Below, one piece after another: positions 8,404 to 15,621 of a stretch of DNA of 64,000 nucleotides; positions within the stretch are counted from its first letter, which is position 1; every line of letters starts with the position of its first letter. The notes beneath the pieces are model-generated. The model was not told the DNA's origin and ran no database searches. It saw only the letters and a program-made list of their open reading frames with translations. Location: contig NZ_BMEL01000001.1 in NCBI RefSeq assembly GCF_014636475.1, positions 1,178,001 to 1,242,000 on the forward strand, given 5' to 3'. Made by a program: the position numbers and the translations under genes. The stretch comes from Halobacillus andaensis. GTDB lineage: Bacteria; Bacillota; Bacilli; Bacillales; Halobacillaceae.

Positions 8404-9369
8404 TTATTTTATTTTTGAATTTGATTCCTGTTTATCTAATAGTGTTGGAACGGTAACAAACTCATAGCCTTCTGCCCGTAATTCGTCAATGATTTGAGGC
8501 AAGGCCTTAACAGTTTCAAACTGTCCCGATGCATGGTAGTTATGTTGAAGTGCTATAACTCCAGGACGAGCGTCTTGCTTCACTCTTGATACAATCTCTT
8601 CAGCAGCAAGCCCCTCCCAGTCCTTTGAATCGGCCGTCCACAGAATCGAACGGTAGCCTTGGCTTTTCAGCAGGGCTGCTTGTCGATCTTCTATTTCACC
8701 AAATGGCGGTCGGAATAAGTCTGGTTTAACCCCAGTTATTTTCTCAATTTCAGCGTTAGTAGTCTTTATGTTCTTGCTCATTTGCTGGTCCGTTAGTTCA
8801 GGCAAGTGAGGGTGATCCCACGTGTGATTACCTATCACGTGTCCATCCTTGTGAATTTGCTCCAGTCGTTCAGGATACTCACTCACACGTTCTCCTGTCA
8901 CAAAGAAAGTAGCTTTCACATCTTTTTGCTGTAAGATTTCTAAAATTTGTGGAGTATAGGTATCTTCTGGCCCGTCATCGAAAGTAAGGGCTATTCTTTT
9001 CTTATCGGTATTTCCCATATAAATCATTTCATTATTTAATGAATCACTTATTAATTGTTCTGGGGAAACCCTAGGGCCTATTAATAACTCCGGTAAAGAA
9101 CTACCGAGTTTAATCGTAGTTAAATGGGGAGTTTTTATTTCATCAATTTCGGACTTATCAAGTATTTCCAATTGTTGACCTGGCTTAAGTGTAGTTGATA
9201 GCAGCTTGTTCCTGTTTACGATCTTATCTTCTGGTATTCCATACTTATCTGAAATTTTCGATAGGGTATCCTCCGGTTTAACTTCGTAGATTTCAGCCAT
9301 TGAGGTTTTTCCTGACATGAGTAGACAAACTGAGATAAATACTAATAAACCAGTCACTTTTTTTAGCAT
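8404..9369 (-). CDS. LysM-domain polysaccharide deacetylase (NodB family)
   Basis: A 321-residue exported enzyme. A signal peptide (about residues 1-25) is followed by one LysM module (YEVKPEDTLSKISDKYG, to about residue 70) that would bind peptidoglycan or chitin-like glycans. The NodB domain runs from about 120 to 310, with metal and catalytic residues in LTFDDGPED and HTWDHPHLPE, RPPFGE, and LWTADSKDW. Family enzymes remove N-acetyl groups from GlcNAc polymers or from peptidoglycan. It is the first gene of the cluster with the PgaC-like synthase and the LCP-DUF1510 protein. PdaA-like action on wall or spore glycan is an alternative. Confidence 0.87.
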   Translation of the reverse strand: MLKKVTGLLVFISVCLLMSGKTSMAEIYEVKPEDTLSKISDKYGIPEDKIVNRNKLLSTTLKPGQQLEILDKSEIDEIKTPHLTTIKLGSSLPELLIGPRVSPEQLISDSLNNEMIYMGNTDKKRIALTFDDGPEDTYTPQILEILQQKDVKATFFVTGERVSEYPERLEQIHKDGHVIGNHTWDHPHLPELTDQQMSKNIKTTNAEIEKITGVKPDLFRPPFGEIEDRQAALLKSQGYRSILWTADSKDWEGLAAEEIVSRVKQDARPGVIALQHNYHASGQFETVKALPQIIDELRAEGYEFVTVPTLLDKQESNSKIK

Positions 9370-9819
9370 GTTTTCACCACATCCTGTTCATAATTTTTGA
9401 TGGACTACACAAGCGATTCCTAAACTTTAACTCTATTAATCTCCGTGAAAGTTCAACCTCTAATTGATAATAAAAGCAACCCTATTTCAAGAAAATAGAA
9501 AACGCCCCCCATATAAGGAGGGCGAAAAATCATCATCGTTAAAATGGTAGCACACTAGCGTGACAGACTAACACAGGCTTATTATCTAAAAATAAAACGT
9601 ATTGATGTAGTCCAACCTATTTACCTGATGGCATACTTTTCCTCTTAGATCCGTATGAATAGGCAATTTAAGTTAGTTTAATCATTTACCCCCAAAAATT
9701 AAATACTTTAAGGGAAAATATGAAATTACTTTGTCATGAGAATGATAAATACTTTTATTCCACTACACCTTCTATTTTGCGGTGGATATTTCCAAAAAAG
9801 CTGCGGTTCGTTAAAAATG

Positions 9820-9877
9820 GGTATGTTCTAATGCTGCTGATCAAGAGCCAGCAAACAAAATAAATGGAAAGTGTTAA
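9820..9877 (+). pseudogene. Decayed 3' end of a second tyrosine integrase
   Basis: With one frame correction this stretch reads GYVL-NAADQEPANKINGKC and a stop, matching the tail of the integrase at 14489 (GHVLEAADQEEASKLDG then KIGNKC). Like that gene, it abuts a copy of the tRNA-Val 3' half. This suggests an older element at the same site. The rest of 9370-9820 shows no coding region; it contains only a weak hairpin at 9503-9524. Confidence 0.5.
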
Positions 9878-9884
9878 AATAAAA

Positions 9885-9991
9885 AAAGAAATGACGCGTC
9901 CTCCCCTCTGCTAGGAAACCACGCCATTTCTGCACTTTGTATGGATGATTCCGATTGGGCTCGAACCAACGACCTCCACCCTGTCAAAGTG
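9885..9991. repeat. Left attachment-site repeat containing a tRNA-Val 3' half
   Basis: These 107 bases match 14489-14595 with four visible mismatches, at an offset of 4604. The last 40 or so bases are the 3' half of the tRNA-Val gene from anticodon loop to discriminator; beyond the anticodon loop the match stops. Duplicated tRNA 3' ends are the normal product of tyrosine-recombinase integration. Confidence 0.85.
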
Positions 9992-10103
9992 AATGCCCCT
10001 GTATGATCATTTCCAAAAGTCTTGTAATAAATACTTTTATATCAACTTTTATGAAAGCTCAATAGTAATGAATAGAACCTTTCTTTATCAGATTTGTTGA
10101 ATT

Positions 10104-10132
10104 TGGTCCACAAATGGTCCACTTCTGTCCAC
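10104..10132. repeat. Three helically phased GTCCAC repeats, candidate integrase arm sites
   Basis: TGGTCCAC, TGGTCCAC and TGTCCAC occur 11 bases apart about 115 bases inside the left attachment repeat. Spacing of one helical turn near an att site fits arm-type binding sites of a tyrosine integrase. The rest of 9992-10131 shows nothing else. Confidence 0.45.
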
Positions 10133-10611
10133 TATATACAATTATGATCAACAAAATCTTGCCTTAAAATTTTATACTTCTTAAGTAATTTTATATAGAA
10201 GATTACTCCAATAAATCCTGCTAAATAAATAACAAATGTCCAGAAAAAGTTCCAACCATTTAAATAAAGGATTTTCCCCAGCCAAACAGCCCAAAGTTCC
10301 AGAATTGTGGTAATAATAGTGAATAATAAAGTAAGCAAAAAAGGGTTGACTATTTCCTTTATTTTTATAAATCCAAACAAACAAGACCATAACGGAAAGT
10401 AACCGATTATAAAAGGAAGTGCTGACAAGGATGGGTTATGTTCATAAGTCGGAGAAACATCCCAAAAAAGTCCAAAACCCCCAAAATTGAATATAACTGC
10501 AAAGGTTACCCCTACAGGATACATCAATGTTATTACTACTGGATTTTTTTTGAATAAGTAACCTATTATTGCACCAGGAAGAACTAGACCAATTAGTATA
10601 TTGATCCACAT
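10132..10611 (-). CDS. Small multi-pass membrane protein, CBO0543-like
   Basis: A 159-residue protein with about five hydrophobic spans (starting INILIGLVLPGAIIGYLF) and short charged loops; it ends with a basic stretch KLLKKYKILRQDF. Length and layout resemble the uncharacterised CBO0543 family found in spore formers, but no motif is diagnostic. AAAGGAG precedes the ATG. It is AT-rich and is the leftmost gene of the tRNA-Val element, divergent from the CotF-like gene. Function is unknown. Confidence 0.7.
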   Translation of the reverse strand: MWINILIGLVLPGAIIGYLFKKNPVVITLMYPVGVTFAVIFNFGGFGLFWDVSPTYEHNPSLSALPFIIGYFPLWSCLFGFIKIKEIVNPFLLTLLFTIITTILELWAVWLGKILYLNGWNFFWTFVIYLAGFIGVIFYIKLLKKYKILRQDFVDHNCI

Positions 10612-10767
10612 ATCTAAGAGCTCCTTTTACTTCTTTCATTTAGTCTACCAAGATAGGAGGTATTTATTCTACTTTAATAATTCTGTACTCACTTTCTTAA
10701 GACAAATTTCATTTTACTTTTTTATGTATATAATATCGAATGCGAAATTTTAAGGGGGAATTTTTAA

Positions 10768-11148
10768 ATGGACCAGCATTCACATCTTGCTTGGCATGAA
10801 ACAATGGAAATACATAAATTAGTAGCCTTTCAATCGATAGGAATAATGAAACTAAAAAAAGCTTGCAAGGATAAAAATGATCCCACACTCAGAAATCTTT
10901 ACCAACAAGCGACCACTGGTTTAACAAAAAATCTTCAAGAGTTATTGGCGTTTTACCCCATGGCACCTGTACCAATGGAGGATCACTATCGTAATGAATT
11001 ACCATTTTATGCTGGTGATCTATTGGCTTTATTTAAAACAGGAGTTAGAAACTATGCCATTGCTATAACGGAAACTGCAACTCCTGCTCTTCGGAATGTG
11101 TTAAAAAAACATTTGAGTAACGTAATTGATACGCACGCTGCTGTTTAA
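10768..11148 (+). CDS. CotF-like spore coat protein
   Basis: A 126-residue helical protein of the CotF/YraF/YraG type. The family-typical pieces [16 protein letters not shown] near the N-terminus, a central helix with [19 protein letters not shown] and a C-terminal helical pair are present. Members of this ferritin-like group are found in coats of Bacillus spores; no catalytic role is known. AAGGGGGA lies 8 bases before the ATG. It sits inside the tRNA-Val element, so it may be a mobile extra copy rather than the core coat gene. Confidence 0.75.
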   Translation: MDQHSHLAWHETMEIHKLVAFQSIGIMKLKKACKDKNDPTLRNLYQQATTGLTKNLQELLAFYPMAPVPMEDHYRNELPFYAGDLLALFKTGVRNYAIAITETATPALRNVLKKHLSNVIDTHAAV

Positions 11149-11294
11149 CTTTTATGTATAATCATGGCTATTATCCGTCATATGACTTAAAGGAACTGCT
11201 TAAGAATGACGTTAGCCTCGCTAACAAATTCATATCTAAAAGGTATTGATTGAGTTCTCTTACTAATCTGTACTCTAGAAAAAGAAAAATCGTG

Positions 11295-11346
11295 CCTCAA
11301 TTTAAGCATTTTATAAAATGCTAATGATGCCACAGTTTTAATTGAG
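11295..11346. repeat. Nested palindrome in a 500-base gene-free gap
   Basis: A perfect 18-base palindrome (AGCATTTTATAAAATGCT, 11305-11322) lies within outer arms CCTCAATTT and TTAATTGAGG. It could be an operator or a structured RNA. I see no gene in 11149-11648. Confidence 0.45.
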
Positions 11347-11678
11347 GATGAAATAACTAAAGGTTACGTTTTCATTACAAAAAGGGTTCGCTGTTAAGTT
11401 TGTAGGGTACTACCATAATGGAAATAGCATTGCGGAATAGAGTAGGGCTGAAACTAAAATGAAATATCTTCTGGTTATTAAAGTTTCCTTTTTATAAGAT
11501 TATTCAGCATTTAACCTTATAGTGGTATAAGAAAAGTATCTGTTTGTTTTTAACTATTTCAATGGTGGACCGGGTTTAGTACTGAATATGAAGCATTAAG
11601 GGAAGCAAACCAATTTACTAGCTAGAGGAAAACTATGTGTTTTAATCAGTGAACTTCTCTCCTTTATATCTCTTACAG

Positions 11679-11879
11679 ATGCAATTTAAGTGGAGAGGAA
11701 GTATAGAACTGTCGAGTATCAAAGAATTACAAGAAAAAATAGAAGTGCTCAGAACGAAAATGTATAAAACGTATGAAAATAACCCTAATGACCCGCAATT
11801 ACTTGCTATTTCCCAATCGCTGGATAAGCTTTTAAATGAGTTGGAACGATCAATGAGAAATGAGAAAAAACCTAAATAA
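11679..11879 (+). CDS. Spo0E-like aspartyl phosphatase, start uncertain
   Basis: A short helical protein with the Spo0E-family hairpin: IKELQEKIEVLRTKMY, a variable turn and the signature SQSLDKLLNEL. Family members dephosphorylate Spo0A-P or other response regulators and so delay sporulation. No good ribosome site precedes the ATG at 11679 or the GTG at 11649. The best site, GGAGAGG at about 11693, is followed by AAGT-ATA-GAA, where an ATG would be expected, so the original start may have mutated. It lies inside the tRNA-Val element and ends before a strong terminator. Confidence 0.6.
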   Translation: MQFKWRGSIELSSIKELQEKIEVLRTKMYKTYENNPNDPQLLAISQSLDKLLNELERSMRNEKKPK

Positions 11880-11993
11880 TAACCATTCAAGGTTATTAAT
11901 CTGTAATTTTTACTTCTCAAAATAACACGAAGATGTTAAAGGTCTCCAGCAACCTACTTTAGTCTTTCGTGATGGGTTATTTTTGTATGTTAG

Positions 11994-12034
11994 CCCAATA
12001 CTCTTATTAAGAGTATTGGGTCTTTTTCTTTTAC
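11994..12034 (+). terminator. Strong terminator after the Spo0E-like gene
   Basis: CCCAATACTCTT pairs with AAGAGTATTGGG around ATT, followed by TCTTTTTCTTTT. A second, weaker hairpin (AATAAC ... GTTATT plus TTTT) sits just upstream at about 11921-11984. Confidence 0.85.
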
Positions 12035-12051
12035 TGAGTTTAAGATAATTT

Positions 12052-12074
12052 TAAAGCCCCTCCATGAAGGGGCT
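12052..12074 (-). terminator. Terminator of the LSm-like gene
   Basis: AAAGCCCCT and AGGGGCTT pair around CCATGA, 11 bases beyond the stop on the minus strand. Confidence 0.65.
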
Positions 12075-12084
12075 TCTAATTTCT

Positions 12085-12480
12085 TTAGTAATATGGATAA
12101 GGATAATATGGTTGAGGATAGTATGGATATGGATATGGATATGGATACGGATATGGAGAAACATAAGGTAATAGCGCTAATGCTGCTAAAGAGGCCAGGG
12201 GGAAGTCGCGACGTCTGAAGCGCCGGAATCTTCTTCTAGGTTGCCCATATCCACCATAAAATTGACGAGTATCCCCTTCATTCTCAATCTCTGGTTCCAT
12301 CGCATCTTCACCGACTAATACATTAAATCTATCCCTGCCCACATCATCGATAATACCATCAAAAGAACTACCGTCTCTCATCGTTAAAGTTACATGATAA
12401 TGCATGTATTTTTTACATTTATCATGTAAGTTTCTTGTTTCTTCATATTCATTGTAGTCATCATAGTTACCTGCATTCAT
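12085..12480 (-). CDS. LSm-like domain protein with Arg-rich centre and Tyr-Pro repeat tail
   Basis: A 131-residue protein. Residues about 16-60 (HYHVTLTMRDGSSFDGIIDDVGRD begins this stretch) look like the Sm fold: a strand, the G-containing turn and a DxxGxDxxxVLV-type second half. An Arg/Phe-rich segment (RRRFRRFRRRDF) follows, then a hydrophobic stretch, then a C-terminal tail of alternating Tyr and Pro. The tail is encoded by a TATGGA hexanucleotide tandem repeat at about 12120-12155, prone to slippage. Comparable proteins occur in spore formers and may be coat-associated; I do not know a tested function. It is part of the tRNA-Val element. Confidence 0.7.
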   Translation of the reverse strand: MNAGNYDDYNEYEETRNLHDKCKKYMHYHVTLTMRDGSSFDGIIDDVGRDRFNVLVGEDAMEPEIENEGDTRQFYGGYGQPRRRFRRFRRRDFPLASLAALALLPYVSPYPYPYPYPYPYYPQPYYPYPYY

Positions 12481-12558
12481 TTTAACTCACTCCTTTCAAA
12501 TACATAAATATTCATCTAAAAGGAGAAAATTACAGTTCTATATGAGAAAAGAGATTAT

Positions 12559-12592
12559 ACAAAAAGCCCCATCCATTAGGAGGGGGCTTTAG
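12559..12592 (-). terminator. Terminator of the small lipoprotein gene
   Basis: AAAGCCCCATCC pairs with GGAGGGGGCTTT around ATTA; on the minus strand it is followed by TTTTTG. Confidence 0.75.
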
Positions 12593-12670
12593 CAGAGTGG
12601 TAGCTTTGCGAGGTGCACTATAATAATAAAACATTAAAATTAAGTTCTTTATTGAAATTAACACTGACGC

Positions 12671-12925
12671 TTAACGTTGTTTATTTCTTCTTTCCTCAGA
12701 GGGTTCTTCTCCTACATCAGGTTCTTGTTCATCATAATCAATCATTTGCTCTTCATCATTAATATTAGGTCCCATTTGGTCGCGTTGATCTTGTTGATTT
12801 TGCTGCTCATACCGAGTTTGTTGCATATTTTGATTTTCAGGTTGTTCTTGATTATTAGTTCCGCATCCCGTAAGCAGGATAGATAGGAAGATCATTACGG
12901 ATAGAAATAATGTACCTAGTTTCAT
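12671..12925 (-). CDS. Small Gln/Glu-rich lipoprotein
   Basis: An 84-residue protein with a lipoprotein signal peptide: MKLG, a hydrophobic core, and the lipobox LLTGC with Cys21. The mature part is almost entirely hydrophilic and low in complexity (Gln/Asn-rich, then Asp/Glu-rich). No domain is recognised. The start has a clear AGGAGGTGG site. Similar short lipoproteins are common in spore formers, sometimes made in sporulation, but nothing here fixes the role. Located in the tRNA-Val element. Confidence 0.72.
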   Translation of the reverse strand: MKLGTLFLSVMIFLSILLTGCGTNNQEQPENQNMQQTRYEQQNQQDQRDQMGPNINDEEQMIDYDEQEPDVGEEPSEERRNKQR

Positions 12926-13089
12926 GTATTTCCACCTCCTTTTTAATTTTGTTCTTTTATTTTTTACAGGCTTGAAAAGATTATCCTAAAATTCATTAAA
13001 TTTTCTTGGAGTGAATAAGGAGTTAAAAAACTAAAAATTACTTAGACTATATGATGTTAAAAAGTCAAAAAGAAAGGTGGATACTCCTC

Positions 13090-13272
13090 ATGCAAAATCG
13101 GAAAAACTCTTGGTTTGCCCTTGGAACTGCCGGGGCTATCGGTGCCGCAGCTATGTATGGAATTTCCAGAATGAACCGTAACGGCGGGATCCAACAACTA
13201 GCTCAAAGAGCAAGGCAGAGTCAACCTGCTCAAAACATGCAAAAAGCTCTTCCAGATATGGAAGGGAAATAA
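13090..13272 (+). CDS. Small one-span protein, possibly DUF3918-like
   Basis: A 60-residue protein with a basic N-terminus (MQNRKNSW), one Gly/Ala-rich hydrophobic segment (FALGTAGAIGAAAMYGI) and a Gln/Arg-rich hydrophilic tail. It resembles the short DUF3918 type of Bacillus proteins, with low certainty. ATG at 13090 is chosen because AAAGGTGG lies 10 bases upstream; 13051 has no such site. A terminator follows directly. Last intact gene of the tRNA-Val element. Confidence 0.6.
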   Translation: MQNRKNSWFALGTAGAIGAAAMYGISRMNRNGGIQQLAQRARQSQPAQNMQKALPDMEGK

Positions 13273-13275
13273 TTT

Positions 13276-13310
13276 AAAATCCTCCTCAATCTGAAGAGGA
13301 TTTTCATTCT
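13276..13310 (+). terminator. Terminator after the 60-residue protein gene
   Basis: AAAATCCTC pairs with GAGGATTTT over an 11-base loop, followed by TTTTCATTCT. Confidence 0.8.
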
Positions 13311-13384
13311 CTAATTATGGACCAAGGTTTTTTCGCAAAAATTCTCGTATTAATCTTACGGTTATTTAAAAAGATAACTTAGCT

Positions 13385-13798
13385 TTACAAAATGGTTACT
13401 TCAAAAATGTCATAAAAACATATTGCTAGTTCATCTTTCTCATTCTCAGCCACTAAATTAACTTTCTTAGTACCTTCATTCATCCCGATTACTTTTACCT
13501 GTGAATAGCTATATGCGTGGCCATTATGGTATTTTATTTCGATAGTAAGGTTATTTTTCATTGCTATATCATGAACAAATGCGCGATCCTGCATTTGTTG
13601 TTAATCTAGTAAAGGTTTCTCTACTTTATTTTGTTCCTTATAAGTTTCTTTCACCATTTCAACATGTTCAGGCAGCATGAGGGAAGTCCACTTGATTTTA
13701 CCGCGATCTGAAGTATTCTCCATGAACCCATTTTCGGTAAGAACAGCTGGCATGGCTGTTTCTCCTACCATATGGAAATTAGCTTCTTTTTTCCACGC
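13385..13798 (-). pseudogene. Broken chimeric gene: amidase tail joined to a YolD-like protein with an in-frame stop
   Basis: Read on the minus strand, one frame runs from 13798 to 13385. Codons 1-30 match the C-terminal part of an N-acetylmuramoyl-L-alanine amidase (ANFHMV, PAVLTENGFM). From codon 31 it becomes YolD-like (DRGKIKW, MLPEHVEMVKE, then IEIKYHNGHAYSY and a C-terminal beta-rich part). A single TAA at 13601-13603 interrupts it in KPLLD-stop-QQM, where GAA would restore the frame. The piece from 13594 could still be translated as 69 residues. This is debris of phage or mobile-element genes beside the integrase. Confidence 0.7.
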
Positions 13799-13799
13799 T

Positions 13800-14489
13800 C
13801 AACTTAAGGTAAAGGCTCGCGTTTATGATGAGAATGAGTTAGAAGGTACATTTAAGGAGATGAATAATGAATCACTAAGATGGCAGGTATTCATTTCCCT
13901 TATCCTTGCTTGTAGTTTTAGACGTGGAGAAAACCTTGCCCTAGAAGCAGACCTTATTAATTGGGACAAGAATCAAATAACGATTGATCCAGCTATTGTT
14001 AGAGGTGAAAAAGGAAGACCTGTTTTAAAGGATCCGAAGACCTTCAATTCCACTAAAATTGTGACGCTACCCAATTCCGTAATGGTCCTTCTGAAAAAAT
14101 TATATATGGAAAATAGAAGACTTAAAATGAAAGCCGGAGAGATATGGCAGGAGGATCACCATGAATGGCTATTTTGTAATGAGGATGGTACCCACTTCGA
14201 CCCTACTACTCCAACTACCTGGTGGCGGAGATTTACGAAAAGAAAAAACATACGCTACATTCGTTTGCACGATCTTCGCCATACTTCAGCCACCATGTTA
14301 ATCAATCAAGGAGTACATGCAAAAGTGATTTCTGAACGGTTAGGACATGCGGATATTCGAATTACGATGGATACTTATGGCCATGTATTAGAAGCAGCTG
14401 ATCAAGAAGAAGCAAGCAAACTTGATGGAATCTTTACAAAGCGAAAAAAATGCCTAATTAAAAAAATCGGCAACAAGTGCCAAAAATAA
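13800..14489 (+). pseudogene. Tyrosine-recombinase integrase lacking its N-terminal domains
   Basis: The catalytic domain of a phage-type integrase is intact: the first Arg in CSFRRGENLAL, HDLRHTSATML with His and Arg, LGHADI with His, and the nucleophile Tyr in TMDTYGHV. The arm-binding and core-binding N-terminal domains (usually about 160 residues) are missing. The open frame continues upstream to 13677, but that part is antisense to the amidase/YolD debris, so homology starts near 13800. The 3' end abuts the right attachment repeat and tRNA-Val. Probably inactive alone. Confidence 0.75.
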
Positions 14490-14595
14490 AAGAAATGACG
14501 CGGCCTCCCCTCTGCTAGGAAACCACGCCATTCCGGCACTTTGTATGGATGATTCCGATTGGGCTCGAACCAACGACCTCCACCCTGTCAAGGTG
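14489..14595. repeat. Right attachment-site repeat overlapping the intact tRNA-Val gene
   Basis: Partner of 9885-9991. It runs from the integrase stop codon through the tRNA 3' half to just past the anticodon loop. The two copies bracket an element of about 4.6 kb. Confidence 0.85.
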
Positions 14596-14622
14596 GCGCT
14601 CTCCCAGCTGAGCTACGGAATC
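14550..14622 (-). tRNA. tRNA-Val (anticodon GAC)
   Basis: The 73-base gene folds as a full cloverleaf: acceptor GATTCCG/CGGAATC, D arm GCTC/GAGC, anticodon stem CCACC/GGTGG with loop TTGACAG (anticodon GAC), and T arm with GGTTCGAGCC. The CCA end is not encoded. Its 3' half is duplicated at 9950-9991, marking it as an integration target. Confidence 0.93.
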
Positions 14623-14874
14623 ATATATGTAACGTAAATCATTCGTAAAATTTGTTACGAACAAATAATAATATACAATGAGATTTAATTATTGTCAACG
14701 ATTCCTACTAAAATTTTTAGTTTTTAGCGTATTTTGTCGAATAAAATGGAATAATAAGGGGACTCGCATCTCTTCTACTTTTTCCTGAATAATGTGATAA
14801 AATAAGGGTGGTACGTTTATGAAGCCTGCGATGCGGGAATTTTTATAGTAATCGTTGTTGTTAGGAGGCGCTTT

Positions 14875-15606
14875 GTGGGACGTAAAGGTAAGTTTCAAAC
14901 TTTCACAATTTCTAGTCAGTATTTAGATGAGGATATGACAATCAAGGTGTATACACCAGAGAATTATTCTCCTCTTTATAAGTATCATTTCTGTATTATG
15001 CAAGATGGTGATGATTACTTCCAAATGGGGCGTGCAGCGACGCTGAGTGATAAGCTTCATTCGGATCGCGAAATTGAAAATACCATCTTTATTGGTATTC
15101 ATTATAATGATAAGTATGATCGTCAGGATAAATATCACCCTGATGGTAAGAAACAAGGGGATTATGTGAATTTCCTTGTCCGTGAGGTTGTTCCTTTATT
15201 AGATGAGGAATTTCCTGGGTTTAGTATGGGAAGAGGTCGAACGCTTGTTGGCGATTCACTTGCTGGGACGTTGGCATTAATGACAGCGGCTAAATTCCCG
15301 AATATTTTTGGCAATGTCATCATGCAGAGTCCTTATGTTGATGAACACGTTCTTGAGTACATTCAATCGATCGATGATTTATCATCTTTAACCATTTACC
15401 ATACGATTGGAAATCAAGAAACGGATGTAAAAACGACAGATGAGGCTCGAAAGAACTTTTTAGAGCCTAATCTTGAGTTGCGTCAATACTTAGATAAGCA
15501 GCCCCTTTCCTATGTATTCTTCGAATTGGATGGGGATCATACGTGGGGATCCTGGCAAAAGGATTTTCCCCGCGCGTTAAAAACGATGTTTGCGAAAGAA
15601 GATTAA
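14875..15606 (+). CDS. yjcH: Putative esterase, YjcH family
   Basis: A 243-residue alpha/beta hydrolase of the esterase D/enterochelin-esterase type. The nucleophile elbow is GDSLAG near residue 127, with an Asp region near 190-200 and the catalytic His in DGDHTWGSW. The GTG start is supported by AGGAGG 7 bases upstream. It opens a tight run with yjcG (15-base gap) and yjcF, the same set as in B. subtilis. The substrate is unknown. Confidence 0.85.
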   Translation: MGRKGKFQTFTISSQYLDEDMTIKVYTPENYSPLYKYHFCIMQDGDDYFQMGRAATLSDKLHSDREIENTIFIGIHYNDKYDRQDKYHPDGKKQGDYVNFLVREVVPLLDEEFPGFSMGRGRTLVGDSLAGTLALMTAAKFPNIFGNVIMQSPYVDEHVLEYIQSIDDLSSLTIYHTIGNQETDVKTTDEARKNFLEPNLELRQYLDKQPLSYVFFELDGDHTWGSWQKDFPRALKTMFAKED

Positions 15607-15621
15607 GGAGGGTATCAGCAA

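Noticed and set aside
9950-9991. Second tRNA-Val gene
   Set aside because: Only the 3' half is present; past the anticodon loop the sequence diverges and cannot form the D arm or acceptor stem.
11642-11920. 92-codon minus-strand frame
   Set aside because: Antisense to the Spo0E-like gene, whose SQSLD signature supports the plus strand.
12110-12160. Short tandem repeat as possible CRISPR or minisatellite
   Set aside because: It is a hexanucleotide repeat inside a coding region encoding the Tyr-Pro tail; no spacers or cas genes occur in the window.
13677-13799. N-terminal 41 codons of the integrase open frame as real integrase sequence
   Set aside because: They are antisense to the amidase/YolD fragment and show no integrase features.
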